From positions 1 through 50,418 of the forward strand of contig JAJDCM010000080.1 in the NCBI GenBank assembly GCA_029260825.1: a DNA stretch of 50,418 bases, written 5' to 3'. Numbering within the stretch: the stretch's first letter is position 1; every line of letters starts with the position of its first letter. Of this stretch, positions 17,779 to 26,986 are shown piece by piece. The DNA is from Planctomycetota bacterium. Its GTDB lineage: Bacteria > Planctomycetota > JACOTG01 > JAJDCM01. The position numbers were made by a program, and so were the translations under genes. The notes beneath the pieces were generated by a model. That model made no database searches. It was not told where the DNA came from and saw only the letters and a list, made by a program, of their open reading frames with translations.

Positions 17779-18906
17779 ATGATTATCGTCATGAAGGCCG
17801 ACATTCGGCCAGATTCGGATGAAGTCCGAGAAGTCGTCAAAGCAGCCGAGCGATATCCGAAAGTGACGACCGAGGTTCGGGCAATCGAGGGAGCGACTCG
17901 TTGTCTCACCGAGGTTTATCTCCTGGGAAGCACGGGAGTTGTGCCTCTGGACATTTTCGAGGAATATTCCGCGGTCGAGAAAGTGATTCGAATCCGCGAG
18001 AAGTATCGCTCGATTGGCCGTCACGAGGGGCAGGCCGAGTCGGTCGGCTTTGAGTATCAGGGCCTTCATTTCGGCCAGGACACCTTTCATATCTTCCCCG
18101 GTCTTTGTGCGGTCGATAACCCCGAACATACCGAGCTCATGTTCCAAGCCCTTCAGGACGTTGGGATTGAGACCGCGCGTGCCGGTGCATACAAGCCCCG
18201 TACGAGCCCCTACGACTTCCAGGGACTCGGTCACAAGTGCCTTCCGTACGTTTTTGAGCTCGCAGGCAAGTACGGCATCAAGGTCGTCAGCATGGAAGTG
18301 ACTCACGAGACCCAGGTCGAGGAGATCATCCAGGGTCTCCAGCAAGCGGGTAACCCAACCGGTGTCATGCTTCAGATCGGCACCAGAAATGCTCAGAACT
18401 TCGAGCTGTTGAAGATCGTCGGCCAGCAAAACGAGCTCCCGGTTCTCTACAAGCGCGGAATGGGAATCACGCTGGAGGAGTCGTTCAACGCTTGTGAATA
18501 CATCGCCAGCGGAGGAAATCACCGGATTGTCTTCTGTCTTCGAGGCATGAAAACGAACCTTGGGGACCCGCATCGAAACTTCGTTGACTTTGCACACGTA
18601 CCTGTGGTTAAGAGGGTTACGAGGCTTCCCGTTTGCGTTGACCCCTCCCACTCGGTCGGGCGCAAGGTGCTTGCTCCAGATGGTCTCACCGACATCCACC
18701 ATGCGACCGCCCAGGGGATTATCGCCGGCGCGAACATGGTCCTTGTCGACTTCCATCCCCGTCCGGAGCTCGCCCTCTGTGATGGGCCACAAGCTCTTCT
18801 GATTCCGGAACTTCAGCATTTCGTGGATGACGTGAATCTCGTGCGAAATAGCTACCTGGAACGAGTTGAGCTCGCAAAGTCGTGCCAGTTTGCGGTCGAG
18901 GCGTAG
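17779..18906 (+). CDS. aroF: 3-deoxy-7-phosphoheptulonate (DAHP) synthase, type I-beta with N-terminal regulatory domain
   Basis: DAHP synthase condenses phosphoenolpyruvate with erythrose 4-phosphate, the first step of aromatic amino acid synthesis. The 375-residue protein has an N-terminal ferredoxin-like regulatory domain (~1-75) and then the TIM barrel of the I-beta class: GAYKPRTSPYDFQGLG, IGTRNAQNFELLK, VLYKRGMGITLEES and VCVDPSHSVGR. The N-terminal domain in relatives (Thermotoga) mediates feedback control by tyrosine or phenylalanine. A second shikimate-derived gene, tyrA, lies at 45.7-46.8 kb. The gene stands alone, preceded by 156 nt of non-coding DNA and followed by a hairpin. Confidence 0.93.
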   Translation: MIIVMKADIRPDSDEVREVVKAAERYPKVTTEVRAIEGATRCLTEVYLLGSTGVVPLDIFEEYSAVEKVIRIREKYRSIGRHEGQAESVGFEYQGLHFGQDTFHIFPGLCAVDNPEHTELMFQALQDVGIETARAGAYKPRTSPYDFQGLGHKCLPYVFELAGKYGIKVVSMEVTHETQVEEIIQGLQQAGNPTGVMLQIGTRNAQNFELLKIVGQQNELPVLYKRGMGITLEESFNACEYIASGGNHRIVFCLRGMKTNLGDPHRNFVDFAHVPVVKRVTRLPVCVDPSHSVGRKVLAPDGLTDIHHATAQGIIAGANMVLVDFHPRPELALCDGPQALLIPELQHFVDDVNLVRNSYLERVELAKSCQFAVEA

Positions 18907-18913
18907 ACGGATC

Positions 18914-18944
18914 GGGGGCTTCCATTTGTGAAGCCCCCCCCCCC
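18914..18944 (+). terminator. Hairpin with C-run after the DAHP synthase gene
   Basis: The stem GGGGGCTTC / GAAGCCCCC with a seven-base loop lies just after the aroF stop and is followed by more C residues, making an 11-C homopolymer, instead of a T-run. It may end or protect the transcript, but it is not a canonical intrinsic terminator. Confidence 0.4.
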
Positions 18945-19010
18945 AAGCTAACTTCCGCCAGCCCCAGGCAACACCTTCCCTTTCCCCGAGTATTCCGTCC
19001 GTTTGCGGGT

Positions 19011-19016
19011 TATAAT
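19011..19016 (+). promoter_or_regulatory. Consensus -10 element upstream of the DUF1800 gene
   Basis: A perfect TATAAT lies 44 nt before the start of the DUF1800/DUF1501 gene pair, in an otherwise GC-rich interval. No good -35 hexamer is visible at 16-18 nt, so this is a partial promoter call. Confidence 0.4.
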
Positions 19017-19059
19017 AGGGCTTCGAAACTGCACTTGACGCCCTGTTGAGGACCCTCAT

Positions 19060-20631
19060 GTGATGATGCCACGGTGCACTGCGAGGCTCGCCCAGGCCCC
19101 GGTCCTTTCCCTCCTGTTCCTTCAGGCCGCCCTTTTCTTCCTGGCCGGCTCGGTTTCTGCCGCTCCCCTCGACTTCGATCGAAATGTAGGGTTCACCGAC
19201 GCGGACGCAGCTCATCTGTTGCGTCGAGCCGGGTTTTCCGCCACGCCTGAGGAGGTCCAGCAATTCGCTGGGATGGGCAGAGAGAAAGCGGTGGACACCC
19301 TGATCTTCTACGAGGAGATCTCCTATCCCGAGAACGCCCCTCCCTTCCATCAGAGCGACGTCTTGGCGCTTGAGAAGCGTCTCCTGGCGGGAGATCTTGA
19401 TCAAGACACCCGGGCTCGATCCTTGCGGCTTCTTGCCAAGGTCGATGAGATGCACATGCAACGTCTCCGTGACTGGTGGATCGAGAGGATGGTGGATTCC
19501 CCCCGGCCTCTCGAAGAGAAGATGACTCTCTTCTGGCACGGGCATTTCACCAGCGGTTACCGGGAGGTGCAAAGTTCCCGGATGATGCTCGAACAGAACC
19601 GTTTTCTCCGGGACAACGCGCTTTCTCGCTTCAAGAACTTGCTCCGAGGAATCAGTCGAGATGGAGCAATGCTTCGGTATCTCGATAATTCTCGCAACGT
19701 GAAATCGAGCCCCAACGAAAACTATGCCCGTGAGCTGATGGAGCTCTTTACCCTGGGTGAGGGCAACTACAGCGAAAAGGATGTTCGAGAGACCGCACGG
19801 GCCTTTACGGGTTGGGGGACAAGTCTCCAGGGATTTCGGGTCGACAAGAACAATCACGATCGATCGAACAAGACCATCTTTGGTGCCCGGGGTCACTTCA
19901 ACGGGGATCATGTCATCTCTCTTCTCCTTCTCCACCCCCAGTCGTCCAGGTATATCGCAAGAAAGCTCTGGGAGTTTTTTGTGGCTCCGAATCCAGATTC
20001 TTCCCTGATCGATAGCCTGGCAATCGTGGTTCGGGAGTCCAAATTCAACATTCGAAATGTGCTGCGAACGATCTTTCTTTCCGATGCGTTCTACGACGAC
20101 CGGGTCCGTTTCGCCAAGGTGAAGAGTCCGGTAGAACTTGTCGTGGGAGCCGTGCGAATGCTTGATATCGACAACGCGAACCCGCGGGGTCTTTATCTTG
20201 CTTGCAAGGAGATGGGGCAGGACCTGTTTCAGCCCCCGAACGTCAAGGGCTGGGACGGTGAACGCACCTGGATCACTTCAACGACGTTGCTTGCTCGATA
20301 CAATTTCGGGGATCGGCTGCTCCACGACTCCGTGAAGCCGAACAGCCGCAGGCGGTACGGAGGAAGCAAGGACCGAGCTCCGGTTGTGTTTGCCGAGTAC
20401 GACCCCGCTTCGACCCTTCGGGCCTACGGCCTGGCGAATTCAACCTCGGTCGTGCGGCACTACGTGAATCGTCTGTTGCAAAGGGACCTTCCTCCCGATC
20501 GATTTGAAATTCTCCTTTCGGCGCTTCGAGAGGGCGAAACTCCGTTCGACGTCGAGAGCCCGGATGCCGCAGAGCGAATTCGAGCACTCATTTTTCTCAT
20601 CTCGAGCATGCCCGAGTTTCAATTGATCTGA
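19060..20631 (+). CDS. Secreted DUF1800-family protein
   Basis: This 523-residue protein belongs to the DUF1800 family, common in Planctomycetes and other environmental bacteria and of unknown biochemical function. It has a signal peptide (LSLLFLQAALFFLAGSVSAA) and the family landmarks DAAHLLRRAGFSATPEEVQ, KMTLFWHGHFTSGY, ENYARELMELFTLGEGNYSE (then VRETARAFTGW), LWEFFVAPNP and QPPNVKGWDGERTWI. The frame opens with GTG-ATG-ATG; GAGGA lies 7 nt before the GTG at 19060, but either ATG is also possible. A DUF1501 gene follows after 15 nt; the pair nearly always travels together and is thought to be exported. Confidence 0.88.
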   Translation: MMMPRCTARLAQAPVLSLLFLQAALFFLAGSVSAAPLDFDRNVGFTDADAAHLLRRAGFSATPEEVQQFAGMGREKAVDTLIFYEEISYPENAPPFHQSDVLALEKRLLAGDLDQDTRARSLRLLAKVDEMHMQRLRDWWIERMVDSPRPLEEKMTLFWHGHFTSGYREVQSSRMMLEQNRFLRDNALSRFKNLLRGISRDGAMLRYLDNSRNVKSSPNENYARELMELFTLGEGNYSEKDVRETARAFTGWGTSLQGFRVDKNNHDRSNKTIFGARGHFNGDHVISLLLLHPQSSRYIARKLWEFFVAPNPDSSLIDSLAIVVRESKFNIRNVLRTIFLSDAFYDDRVRFAKVKSPVELVVGAVRMLDIDNANPRGLYLACKEMGQDLFQPPNVKGWDGERTWITSTTLLARYNFGDRLLHDSVKPNSRRRYGGSKDRAPVVFAEYDPASTLRAYGLANSTSVVRHYVNRLLQRDLPPDRFEILLSALREGETPFDVESPDAAERIRALIFLISSMPEFQLI

Positions 20632-20646
20632 ATAAAGGGAAACGAA

Positions 20647-21918
20647 ATGGCCGACCAACCGATCACCAGCCGAAGAGAATTCGTCAAGAAAGGGCTGACT
20701 CTTCTCGGGACTTCGGCAACCGTGCCGTTCTTTGTCAATCGACTGGCGTGGGCGCTTGGCAATCCTCTTGATGCTCCTCTTGTGAGCTCGGTGCCCGGAG
20801 TACCCGACCATCGCACTCTGGTGATCGTGCAGCTGGCGGGAGGTAACGACGGTCTCAACACGGTGATTCCATTCCGCCAGGATGATTACTACAAGAACCG
20901 ACCCCGCATCGCAGTTCGTCCCCGGGATGTTTTGAAAGTTCGGGGTGACCTTGGCTTTCATCCCTCAGCGACCGGGCTGAAGTCTCTCTACGATCAGGGG
21001 CGGCTTGCCGTCGTTCAGGGAGTCGGCTATCCGAATCCCAATCGCTCTCACTTTGTCAGCACGGAGATCTGGGAGACCGGTTCTCCCGACCTTTCGAAAA
21101 AAGAGGGCTGGGTCGGACGATATTTTGATCATACGTGCTCCGGCTCTGATCCGGCGCCGGCGGATCATGCAGTGGCCCTGACCCGCGAAACACCGCTTTC
21201 CATGCGGGGGCGAGATTTTCAGGGAGTGGTCTTCACCGATCTTCAGTCCCTTCAATGGAAGGGAATCAAAGACAAGAAACTCGCCAGGACCTTCGATCAA
21301 CTCAACGCGATTCGAGAGCCGAAGCCCGGAGAGTCGCCCCATCTTCCCTACCTGTCCCGAGTCGCGATGGACGCCCGATTGAGTGCGGAGAGAATGGAGA
21401 AGGCTCTCAAGAGAAGTGTCACCGGCGCTTATCCCCGGACTCGCTTCGGGGATTCCTTGAAGACGATCTGCAACCTCATTGTCGGAGAGGTTCCTACCCG
21501 GGTGTTTTACGTCAGCCTTGGCGGCTTCGACACCCATTCCAATCAGGCCAACCGGCATGCCCAGCTCATGGCCGAGCTTGGCAAGGGGTTGGAGGCTTTC
21601 GTCGGCGATCTTGACAAACACGATCAGCTGGATCGGGTCACCGTGATGACTTTCTCCGAGTTTGGAAGAAGAGTAAACGAAAACGCGTCCGGCGGTACGG
21701 ACCACGGGGAAGCGGCCCCCCTCTTCATCGCCGGAAACCACATTCGAGCCGGAATTCATGGCCGCCACCCGAACCTGGGGAAGCTTCGTCGGGGAGACCT
21801 TGCATACACCACTGACTTTCGGGAAGTGTATGCTTCTCTTCTCGATGACTGGATGGGAACCGAGTCTCATGAGGTTCTCGGAAAACGCGTGAAGCCCTTG
21901 AAGCTTATCCGGACCTGA
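20647..21918 (+). CDS. DUF1501-family protein with twin-arginine signal
   Basis: This 423-residue partner of the DUF1800 protein begins with a Tat-type signal ([15 protein letters not shown]), so it is exported folded. The core has an alkaline phosphatase/sulfatase-like fold typical of DUF1501: [19 protein letters not shown] near the start, [19 protein letters not shown] in the middle, and [29 protein letters not shown] toward the end (shown here as the usual FGRR...GTDHG block). The function is unknown; a metal-dependent hydrolase has been suggested by fold. AAGGGAAA precedes the ATG at 20647. Its stop overlaps the ribosome site of the dihydroorotase gene 11 nt downstream. Confidence 0.9.
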   Translation: MADQPITSRREFVKKGLTLLGTSATVPFFVNRLAWALGNPLDAPLVSSVPGVPDHRTLVIVQLAGGNDGLNTVIPFRQDDYYKNRPRIAVRPRDVLKVRGDLGFHPSATGLKSLYDQGRLAVVQGVGYPNPNRSHFVSTEIWETGSPDLSKKEGWVGRYFDHTCSGSDPAPADHAVALTRETPLSMRGRDFQGVVFTDLQSLQWKGIKDKKLARTFDQLNAIREPKPGESPHLPYLSRVAMDARLSAERMEKALKRSVTGAYPRTRFGDSLKTICNLIVGEVPTRVFYVSLGGFDTHSNQANRHAQLMAELGKGLEAFVGDLDKHDQLDRVTVMTFSEFGRRVNENASGGTDHGEAAPLFIAGNHIRAGIHGRHPNLGKLRRGDLAYTTDFREVYASLLDDWMGTESHEVLGKRVKPLKLIRT

Positions 21919-21929
21919 GGTTTTTTTTC

Positions 21930-23258
21930 ATGCCCCGAATTCTGATCCAGGGCGCAACCTGCGTCCTTCCCGACGAAACGGTTGTCGCCAACGTTCTCCT
22001 TGACGGAACCACTCTCGCCTCGATTGATGCCCCTCGCACAAGTCGATGCGATGAAGTTGTCGACGCCACGGGCCTTCACTTGATTCCCGGAGTCATCGAT
22101 GATCAGGTCCACTTTCGGGAACCGGGGCTCACCCACAAGGAAGATCTACACACCGGGAGCCTTGCGTGCGCACGAGGTGGAGTCACAACCTATCTTGAGA
22201 TGCCCAACACCAATCCGTCGACGGTGACGCAGGAGCGTCTCGAAGAGAAACTTTCTCTTGCCGCCTCCAAGTCCGTTGTGAACTATGGTTTCTACGTCGG
22301 CGCGACCCTCGATAACCTGGAGGATCTGAAGAAGGCCTCTCGAACTCCCGGCATCAAGATCTTCATCGGTTCAAGCACGGGCAACATGCTTGTGGATGAT
22401 CAAGACGTTCTGGAGCAGATCTTTGCCGAAACCTCCCTCCCGATCTGCGCTCATTGCGAGGATGAAATGACCGTTCGGGAAAACGCCCGCAAGTTGGGGA
22501 ATGCGCTCTCCATTTCGGATCATTCTCGGATTCGAGATCGGGCGGCGGCGGTGATTTCCGCCAAAAGAGCCGTGGATCTTGCCCACCGGCATGGTCACCG
22601 GTTTCATCTTCTCCACGCTTCGACGGCGGAAGAAGTCGAGATTCTAAAGGACCATCGAGATCGGATTACCGGCGAAGCCTGCCCCCACCATCTTTTCTTT
22701 CATGTCGGTGATTACGAGCGTCTTGGAGCTCTCGTCCAGATGAACCCTTCTCTGAAGACGGAGGCGGATAATCGGGCACTTTGGGAGGGGCTTCTATGCG
22801 GGGCGATCCAGGTGGTTGCAACCGATCATGCTCCCCATACCCTGGAGGAAAAAAAGCGTCCTTACCCCGAGTCTCCGTCGGGTCTTCCCGCGGTCGAGAA
22901 TTCCCTGGCGCTTCTTCTGAACCAGGTCAATCTCGGACGTTGCACCATTTCGCAAGTTGTTTCCTGGATGTGCGATGCTCCGGCGAGAGTCTGGGATCTG
23001 GTCGGAAAGGGACGAATTCAAGAAGGATACGATGCGGATCTCGTGCTGGTCGATCTTGGCCGGGAAGCTCGGGTCGAGAACCGGGATCAGCTAACAAAAA
23101 GTGGGTGGAGTCCCTGGCACGGTGAGGTGCTCACCGGTTGGCCGGTTTCAACCTGGGTGATGGGTACTCGGGTCTTCGAATCGGGGCGAGTGAACCCGCA
23201 AGCCCGAGGGCGAGAAGCCGTGTTTGATCACGGCCGAGGTGGTTTCTGGAAGGCGTAG
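21930..23258 (+). CDS. pyrC: Dihydroorotase (class I-like), with Gln in place of the first metal His
   Basis: Dihydroorotase closes carbamoyl-aspartate to dihydroorotate in pyrimidine synthesis. The 442-residue protein shows the amidohydrolase barrel: [17 protein letters not shown] (residues ~57-73), [11 protein letters not shown], the metal-bridging Lys in [34 protein letters not shown] and the late Asp in VATDHAPH. In most class I enzymes the first motif is D-x-H-x-H; here residue 59 is Gln (Q-V-H). I recall the same [10 protein letters not shown] variant in Bacteroidetes-type dihydroorotases, so it is probably functional, though a related amidohydrolase is possible. It is translated in tandem with DUF1501 despite no obvious functional link. 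Confidence 0.85.
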   Translation: MPRILIQGATCVLPDETVVANVLLDGTTLASIDAPRTSRCDEVVDATGLHLIPGVIDDQVHFREPGLTHKEDLHTGSLACARGGVTTYLEMPNTNPSTVTQERLEEKLSLAASKSVVNYGFYVGATLDNLEDLKKASRTPGIKIFIGSSTGNMLVDDQDVLEQIFAETSLPICAHCEDEMTVRENARKLGNALSISDHSRIRDRAAAVISAKRAVDLAHRHGHRFHLLHASTAEEVEILKDHRDRITGEACPHHLFFHVGDYERLGALVQMNPSLKTEADNRALWEGLLCGAIQVVATDHAPHTLEEKKRPYPESPSGLPAVENSLALLLNQVNLGRCTISQVVSWMCDAPARVWDLVGKGRIQEGYDADLVLVDLGREARVENRDQLTKSGWSPWHGEVLTGWPVSTWVMGTRVFESGRVNPQARGREAVFDHGRGGFWKA

Positions 23259-23273
23259 AGTCCCTCTTGTCGG

Positions 23274-23771
23274 CTAGGAATCGGTTTTCTTTGGATAGTC
23301 AAAGTCCACCAGCTCACCGTCCAGTCGATCCACCTGAGCCCAGGATTCCACATCGAACTCGATCCTCACCGCTCCGCAGGTAGGAACGTTATCGATGTGA
23401 GCATTTGCCAGATGATTGGCAAGATCGGTGAATCCAGGGTTGTGCCCGATGAGCATGACATGGGTTAGATCGTCGTTAAGGCCGTTGATGATCTCCATGA
23501 GGTCATTCAGGCCGGCCTCGTAGATTGCCGGTTCCCACCGAATTTCGGAATCCGAGTATTCAAGCTCCTCGGCGATGATCTGAGCGGTGGTTGCTGCTCG
23601 GTGGGCCGGGCTGGCCACGAGGAGATCCGGAGGGGGGTCTTTCTCCGCGAGCCTCCCTCCCATGACCGGGGCATCTCGCTCCCCTCTCCCGTTCAAGGGC
23701 CGGTCAAAGTCCGTCGCGGACGAATCCGACCAGCTTGATTTTGCGTGTCGCACCAGGGAGAGAATCTTCAT
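23274..23771 (-). CDS. sixA: SixA-type phosphohistidine phosphatase
   Basis: This 165-residue protein is a small histidine phosphatase. The catalytic RHG-type motif is LVRHAKSSW at the N-terminus, followed by FDRPLNGRGERDA, LVASPAHRAATTAQIIAE and the second catalytic His in VMLIGHNPGFTDLANHL. Length and motifs match SixA, which removes phosphate from phosphohistidine in signalling or phosphotransfer proteins. It is convergent with pyrC (stops 15 nt apart) and divergent from the sulfatase gene. Confidence 0.88.
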   Translation of the reverse strand: MKILSLVRHAKSSWSDSSATDFDRPLNGRGERDAPVMGGRLAEKDPPPDLLVASPAHRAATTAQIIAEELEYSDSEIRWEPAIYEAGLNDLMEIINGLNDDLTHVMLIGHNPGFTDLANHLANAHIDNVPTCGAVRIEFDVESWAQVDRLDGELVDFDYPKKTDS

Positions 23772-23861
23772 GCATCGGCTCCTTCCTCATGAATCGTCAA
23801 GATCCCCCTTTTAGCAAAATTTTTGGTAAGACACGACTTGCGTCGGGTCAGGAGAACGTCT

Positions 23862-25457
23862 TTGGAGCGGTCCGTGAAAGCTTGGTCGGCCTTTTGGCCA
23901 CGAACGATTGCTGTCTTTTTCTTGGCCCTGGTTCTGCATGGCTGCGGCCAGACCGGACCGGCCCCCGAGAAGCGTCCCAACATCATCCTCATTTTAGCCG
24001 ATGATCTTGGGTACTCGGATCTTGGTTTTTTCGGCTCGGAGATCATGACGCCGAATCTGGACCGTCTTGCCGAAGAAGGTCTGATCCTGACCCAGTTCTA
24101 TACGGCGGCGAGGTGCTGTCCATCAAGAGCCTCCCTGCTCACGGGCTTGAATCCTCATCAGGCCGGGGTCGGCTACATGACAAAAGACATGAAGATCCCG
24201 GGCTATCGCGGGTTCCTGAACGAGGGATGCGCGACGATTGCCGAGCTTCTTCAGGAGTCGGGCTACACGACTTTAATGAGTGGTAAGTGGCACGTCGGGA
24301 AGAGGCCGGAGCATTGGCCAAGAAAAAGGGGATTCGATCGTTTCTTTGGATTTCCCGAGGGAGGCGGGGTGTATTTTGCTCCGTTTCATCGAAATCGGCT
24401 GGTCGTCCTGGATGATGATCCGATTGAAGTCGACGAGGAGACCTTCTATTCCACGGATGCCATCACCAAACACGCGATCCAGTTTCTCGAGGAGAGTCGG
24501 GACGAGGGACCGTTCTTTCTTTTCCTTTCTCACGTTGCCCCCCACTTTCCCCTCCAGGCCCATGAGGAAGATATCGCCAGGTATCGGGGTCGCTATCGGG
24601 AGGGGTTTCCTTCCATCCGGAAGAAGAGATTTGATCGGCTCCGGGAGCTTGGTTTCGTGGAGGAGTCATGGAGGCTCTCCGCGGCTGACGGAGCAAGAAC
24701 GCCCTGGGCGGAAATGAGTGACGCGACCCGGGATCAGTTCGACCTCCGGATGTCGGTCTATGCCGCTCAGATCACTTGCATGGATCGAGGCATCGGGGCG
24801 ATCTTTGAAAAGCTGACCGAGCTGTCCGAGCTTGAGAACACGGTCATCTTCTTCTTGTCCGACAACGGGGCCAGCAACGAGGCCCTGGGAGAAAAAGAAG
24901 TTCGGGATGGACCGATCGGAACCAGGGACTCCTTCACCACCTATCGAACCCCCTGGGCAAACGTGAGTAACACGCCGTTTCGCTCCTACAAGAGGTGGGT
25001 GCACGAGGGCGGGCTGGCCGCCCCCCTTCTTGTCCACAACGCCGGCCTGATCCCTGAGTCCAGATCGGATTCGAGGATGGCTCACGTCATGGATCTACTT
25101 CCGACCTGTCTCGATCTGGCGTCGGCTCCCTATCCGGCCAGATTTCAGGGACGGTCCCTCCTACCGCTTTCTGGAAAGAGCCTGGTTCCGTTGATTCGTG
25201 GGGAGCCGGGTGAGGTCCATGAGCAACTCTGCTGGGAGCATGAAGGGAACCGGGCCATCCGTAAAGGGCGCTGGAAGTTGGTGTCCGCCTATCCTTCTCT
25301 GGACTGGGAGCTTTACGACATGGAAAGAGATCGGACCGAAACCGAGGATCTGGCGGCCCAAAACCCCAAAATTGTGAAAGAGCTTTCCCGGTGCTACGAT
25401 CTGTGGGCATCCAGGTGCGGTGTCCTTCCCTGGAGAGACTTGATTCGGCGGCAGTAG
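23862..25457 (+). CDS. Lipoprotein sulfatase (formylglycine-dependent, type I)
   Basis: This is an arylsulfatase-family hydrolase that cleaves sulfate esters, probably from polysaccharides or glycans. The sulfatase signature CCPSRASLLTG provides the Cys that is converted to formylglycine (C-x-P-S-R). Other landmarks are PNIILILADDLGYSDLGFFG (metal Asp pair), SGKWHVGKRPEHWP and FLSDNGASNEA. The N-terminus has a hydrophobic stretch ending in a lipobox (VLHGC), so the enzyme is lipid-anchored. I start at the TTG at 23862, which has AGGAGA six nt upstream; a GTG at 23874 is an equally plausible start. A maturation enzyme is not encoded nearby. Confidence 0.9.
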   Translation: MERSVKAWSAFWPRTIAVFFLALVLHGCGQTGPAPEKRPNIILILADDLGYSDLGFFGSEIMTPNLDRLAEEGLILTQFYTAARCCPSRASLLTGLNPHQAGVGYMTKDMKIPGYRGFLNEGCATIAELLQESGYTTLMSGKWHVGKRPEHWPRKRGFDRFFGFPEGGGVYFAPFHRNRLVVLDDDPIEVDEETFYSTDAITKHAIQFLEESRDEGPFFLFLSHVAPHFPLQAHEEDIARYRGRYREGFPSIRKKRFDRLRELGFVEESWRLSAADGARTPWAEMSDATRDQFDLRMSVYAAQITCMDRGIGAIFEKLTELSELENTVIFFLSDNGASNEALGEKEVRDGPIGTRDSFTTYRTPWANVSNTPFRSYKRWVHEGGLAAPLLVHNAGLIPESRSDSRMAHVMDLLPTCLDLASAPYPARFQGRSLLPLSGKSLVPLIRGEPGEVHEQLCWEHEGNRAIRKGRWKLVSAYPSLDWELYDMERDRTETEDLAAQNPKIVKELSRCYDLWASRCGVLPWRDLIRRQ

Positions 25458-25540
25458 TTCGGGCGCCTGGTCCCATCTCTTCCTCTAAGGCCTTCGCGGG
25501 TCTTTTCTATCTACCGAGCAGTCGGATGGAGTTTCTTTTC

Positions 25541-26926
25541 ATGTCAGAGATCACGAACTCGATGGTCAAGGTGTTCTCGGTCTACAATTCGTATGACTAC
25601 TATCGTCCGTGGCAGATGAAGGGCCAGCGGCAGAGCACCGGTTCTGGTTGCATCATCGAGGGTAATCGCATACTCACCAATGCCCATGTGGTGGCGGACC
25701 AGACCTTCATCCAGGTTCAGCGGGCCGGAGAGACGGAAAAATTCGTGGCGAACCTCGAGGTTGTGGCTCACGAATGCGATCTTGCGATCTTGCAGGTTGA
25801 CGATGATTCGTTCTTCGAGGGGGCTGTGCCGGTCAACATCGGAGATCTTCCTCGCATCGGGGACAAGGTCTCGGTCTTTGGCTTTCCTCAGGGAGGGTCG
25901 AAGCTCGCCATCACCGAGGGAATCGTTTCCCGGGTCGAGAATCTGACCTACGCTCATTCCTGGGCGGTTCTTCTCTGCTGCCAGACCGATGCTCCCATCA
26001 ATCCCGGCTCAAGTGGAGGTCCGGTCATTCGTGGGGACAAGATCGTGGGGATTGCCTTTCAATCTGGCGAGGGACAGAACGTCGGTTATCTCGTTCCTCC
26101 TCCGGTCATCGAGCATTTCCTGGCGGGAAATCGAGATGGCATTTATGTGGGGGTTCCCGCTCTTGGCCTCGAGTACCAGAACATGGAAAACTCGGGGATG
26201 AGAAAAAAGTTCGGGTTGTCTCATGACCAGAGTGGGGTTCTGGTGTCCAAGGTTTTCCCCGGGGCACCTTGCCACGGGAAGATCTTTTCTCAAGAAGTGA
26301 TCTTGCGGATTGATTCGTCCGTCATCGCCAATGATGGAACCGTTGAGTTTCGGGAAGGAGAGCGCACGCTTCTTGAATACGCGGCCCAGCGGCGACAAAT
26401 CGGGGACAAGATCTCGATTGCTGTTTTGCGGGAGGGGAAATCGGTTGATGTCGAAGTCGAGCTCTCCGCTCGCTGGAACTCTCTGGATCTTGTGCCGAGG
26501 CTCCGCTACGAAACCCCTCCTTCCTATTTCGTTTTTGGTGGACTGGTTTTTTCGCCGGTCACCACGAACTTGCTTCTTGAGTGGGAGACCATCGAGAAGG
26601 CTCCGCGGGAAATTGCTTCTGCCTACTTCAAGGATCCGGATGAAGACCGACGTCAGCTCATAACGATCATTCAGATCCTGCCCGATGAGATCAACGTCGG
26701 CTATGACCAGCTCGTGTACTCCATTGTGAATCAGGTCAACGGCAAGAAAGTTGCGGACATGAAGGAGCTGGTTCAGGCCATCGAAGGGCACGCCGGGGAG
26801 TATCTGGAGATCTTGACCGACCAGGATCGATCACTGGTGCTCGTTACCGATGAGGTGCGGGAGAGTAATCAGCGTATTCTCGATTGCTATCGAGTTCCGA
26901 GCGATCGGTCGGATGATTTGAAATAG
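25541..26926 (+). CDS. Deg-type trypsin-like serine protease with PDZ domain(s), no signal peptide
   Basis: This 461-residue S1C-family protease has the catalytic triad H49 (ILTNAHVVAD), D80 (HECDLAILQVD) and S158 (APINPGSSGGPV). A PDZ-like segment (GVLVSKVFPGAPCHGK, with the VILRIDSSVI strand) follows at ~235-310, and a second PDZ-like region (LVYSIVNQVNGKKVADMKEL) near the C-terminus. The overall layout resembles the plant Deg9-like group more than periplasmic DegP. I see no signal peptide or membrane anchor, so it is predicted to act in the cytoplasm. ATG 25541 is chosen for a GGAG nine nt upstream; an ATG five codons earlier is also open. A two-way terminator follows the gene. Confidence 0.87.
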   Translation: MSEITNSMVKVFSVYNSYDYYRPWQMKGQRQSTGSGCIIEGNRILTNAHVVADQTFIQVQRAGETEKFVANLEVVAHECDLAILQVDDDSFFEGAVPVNIGDLPRIGDKVSVFGFPQGGSKLAITEGIVSRVENLTYAHSWAVLLCCQTDAPINPGSSGGPVIRGDKIVGIAFQSGEGQNVGYLVPPPVIEHFLAGNRDGIYVGVPALGLEYQNMENSGMRKKFGLSHDQSGVLVSKVFPGAPCHGKIFSQEVILRIDSSVIANDGTVEFREGERTLLEYAAQRRQIGDKISIAVLREGKSVDVEVELSARWNSLDLVPRLRYETPPSYFVFGGLVFSPVTTNLLLEWETIEKAPREIASAYFKDPDEDRRQLITIIQILPDEINVGYDQLVYSIVNQVNGKKVADMKELVQAIEGHAGEYLEILTDQDRSLVLVTDEVRESNQRILDCYRVPSDRSDDLK

Positions 26927-26930
26927 ACGA

Positions 26931-26962
26931 CAAAAAAAGACAGGCCCGAAGGCCTGCCTTTT
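26931..26962. terminator. Bidirectional intrinsic terminator between convergent genes
   Basis: CAGGCC / GGCCTG forms a six-pair stem with a four-base loop. On the plus strand it is followed by CCTTTT and terminates the protease gene; on the minus strand the loop reads TTCG and the stem is followed by TC and seven T, terminating the selenoprotein gene, whose stop is at 26987. Confidence 0.85.
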
Positions 26963-26986
26963 GACGGTTTCTCTCGTGCTTTTCGC

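Noticed and set aside
17569..19935. A 788-codon open frame on the minus strand
   Set aside because: It lies antisense to the DAHP synthase and DUF1800 genes, has no recognisable domain, and arises from the scarcity of stops opposite this codon usage.
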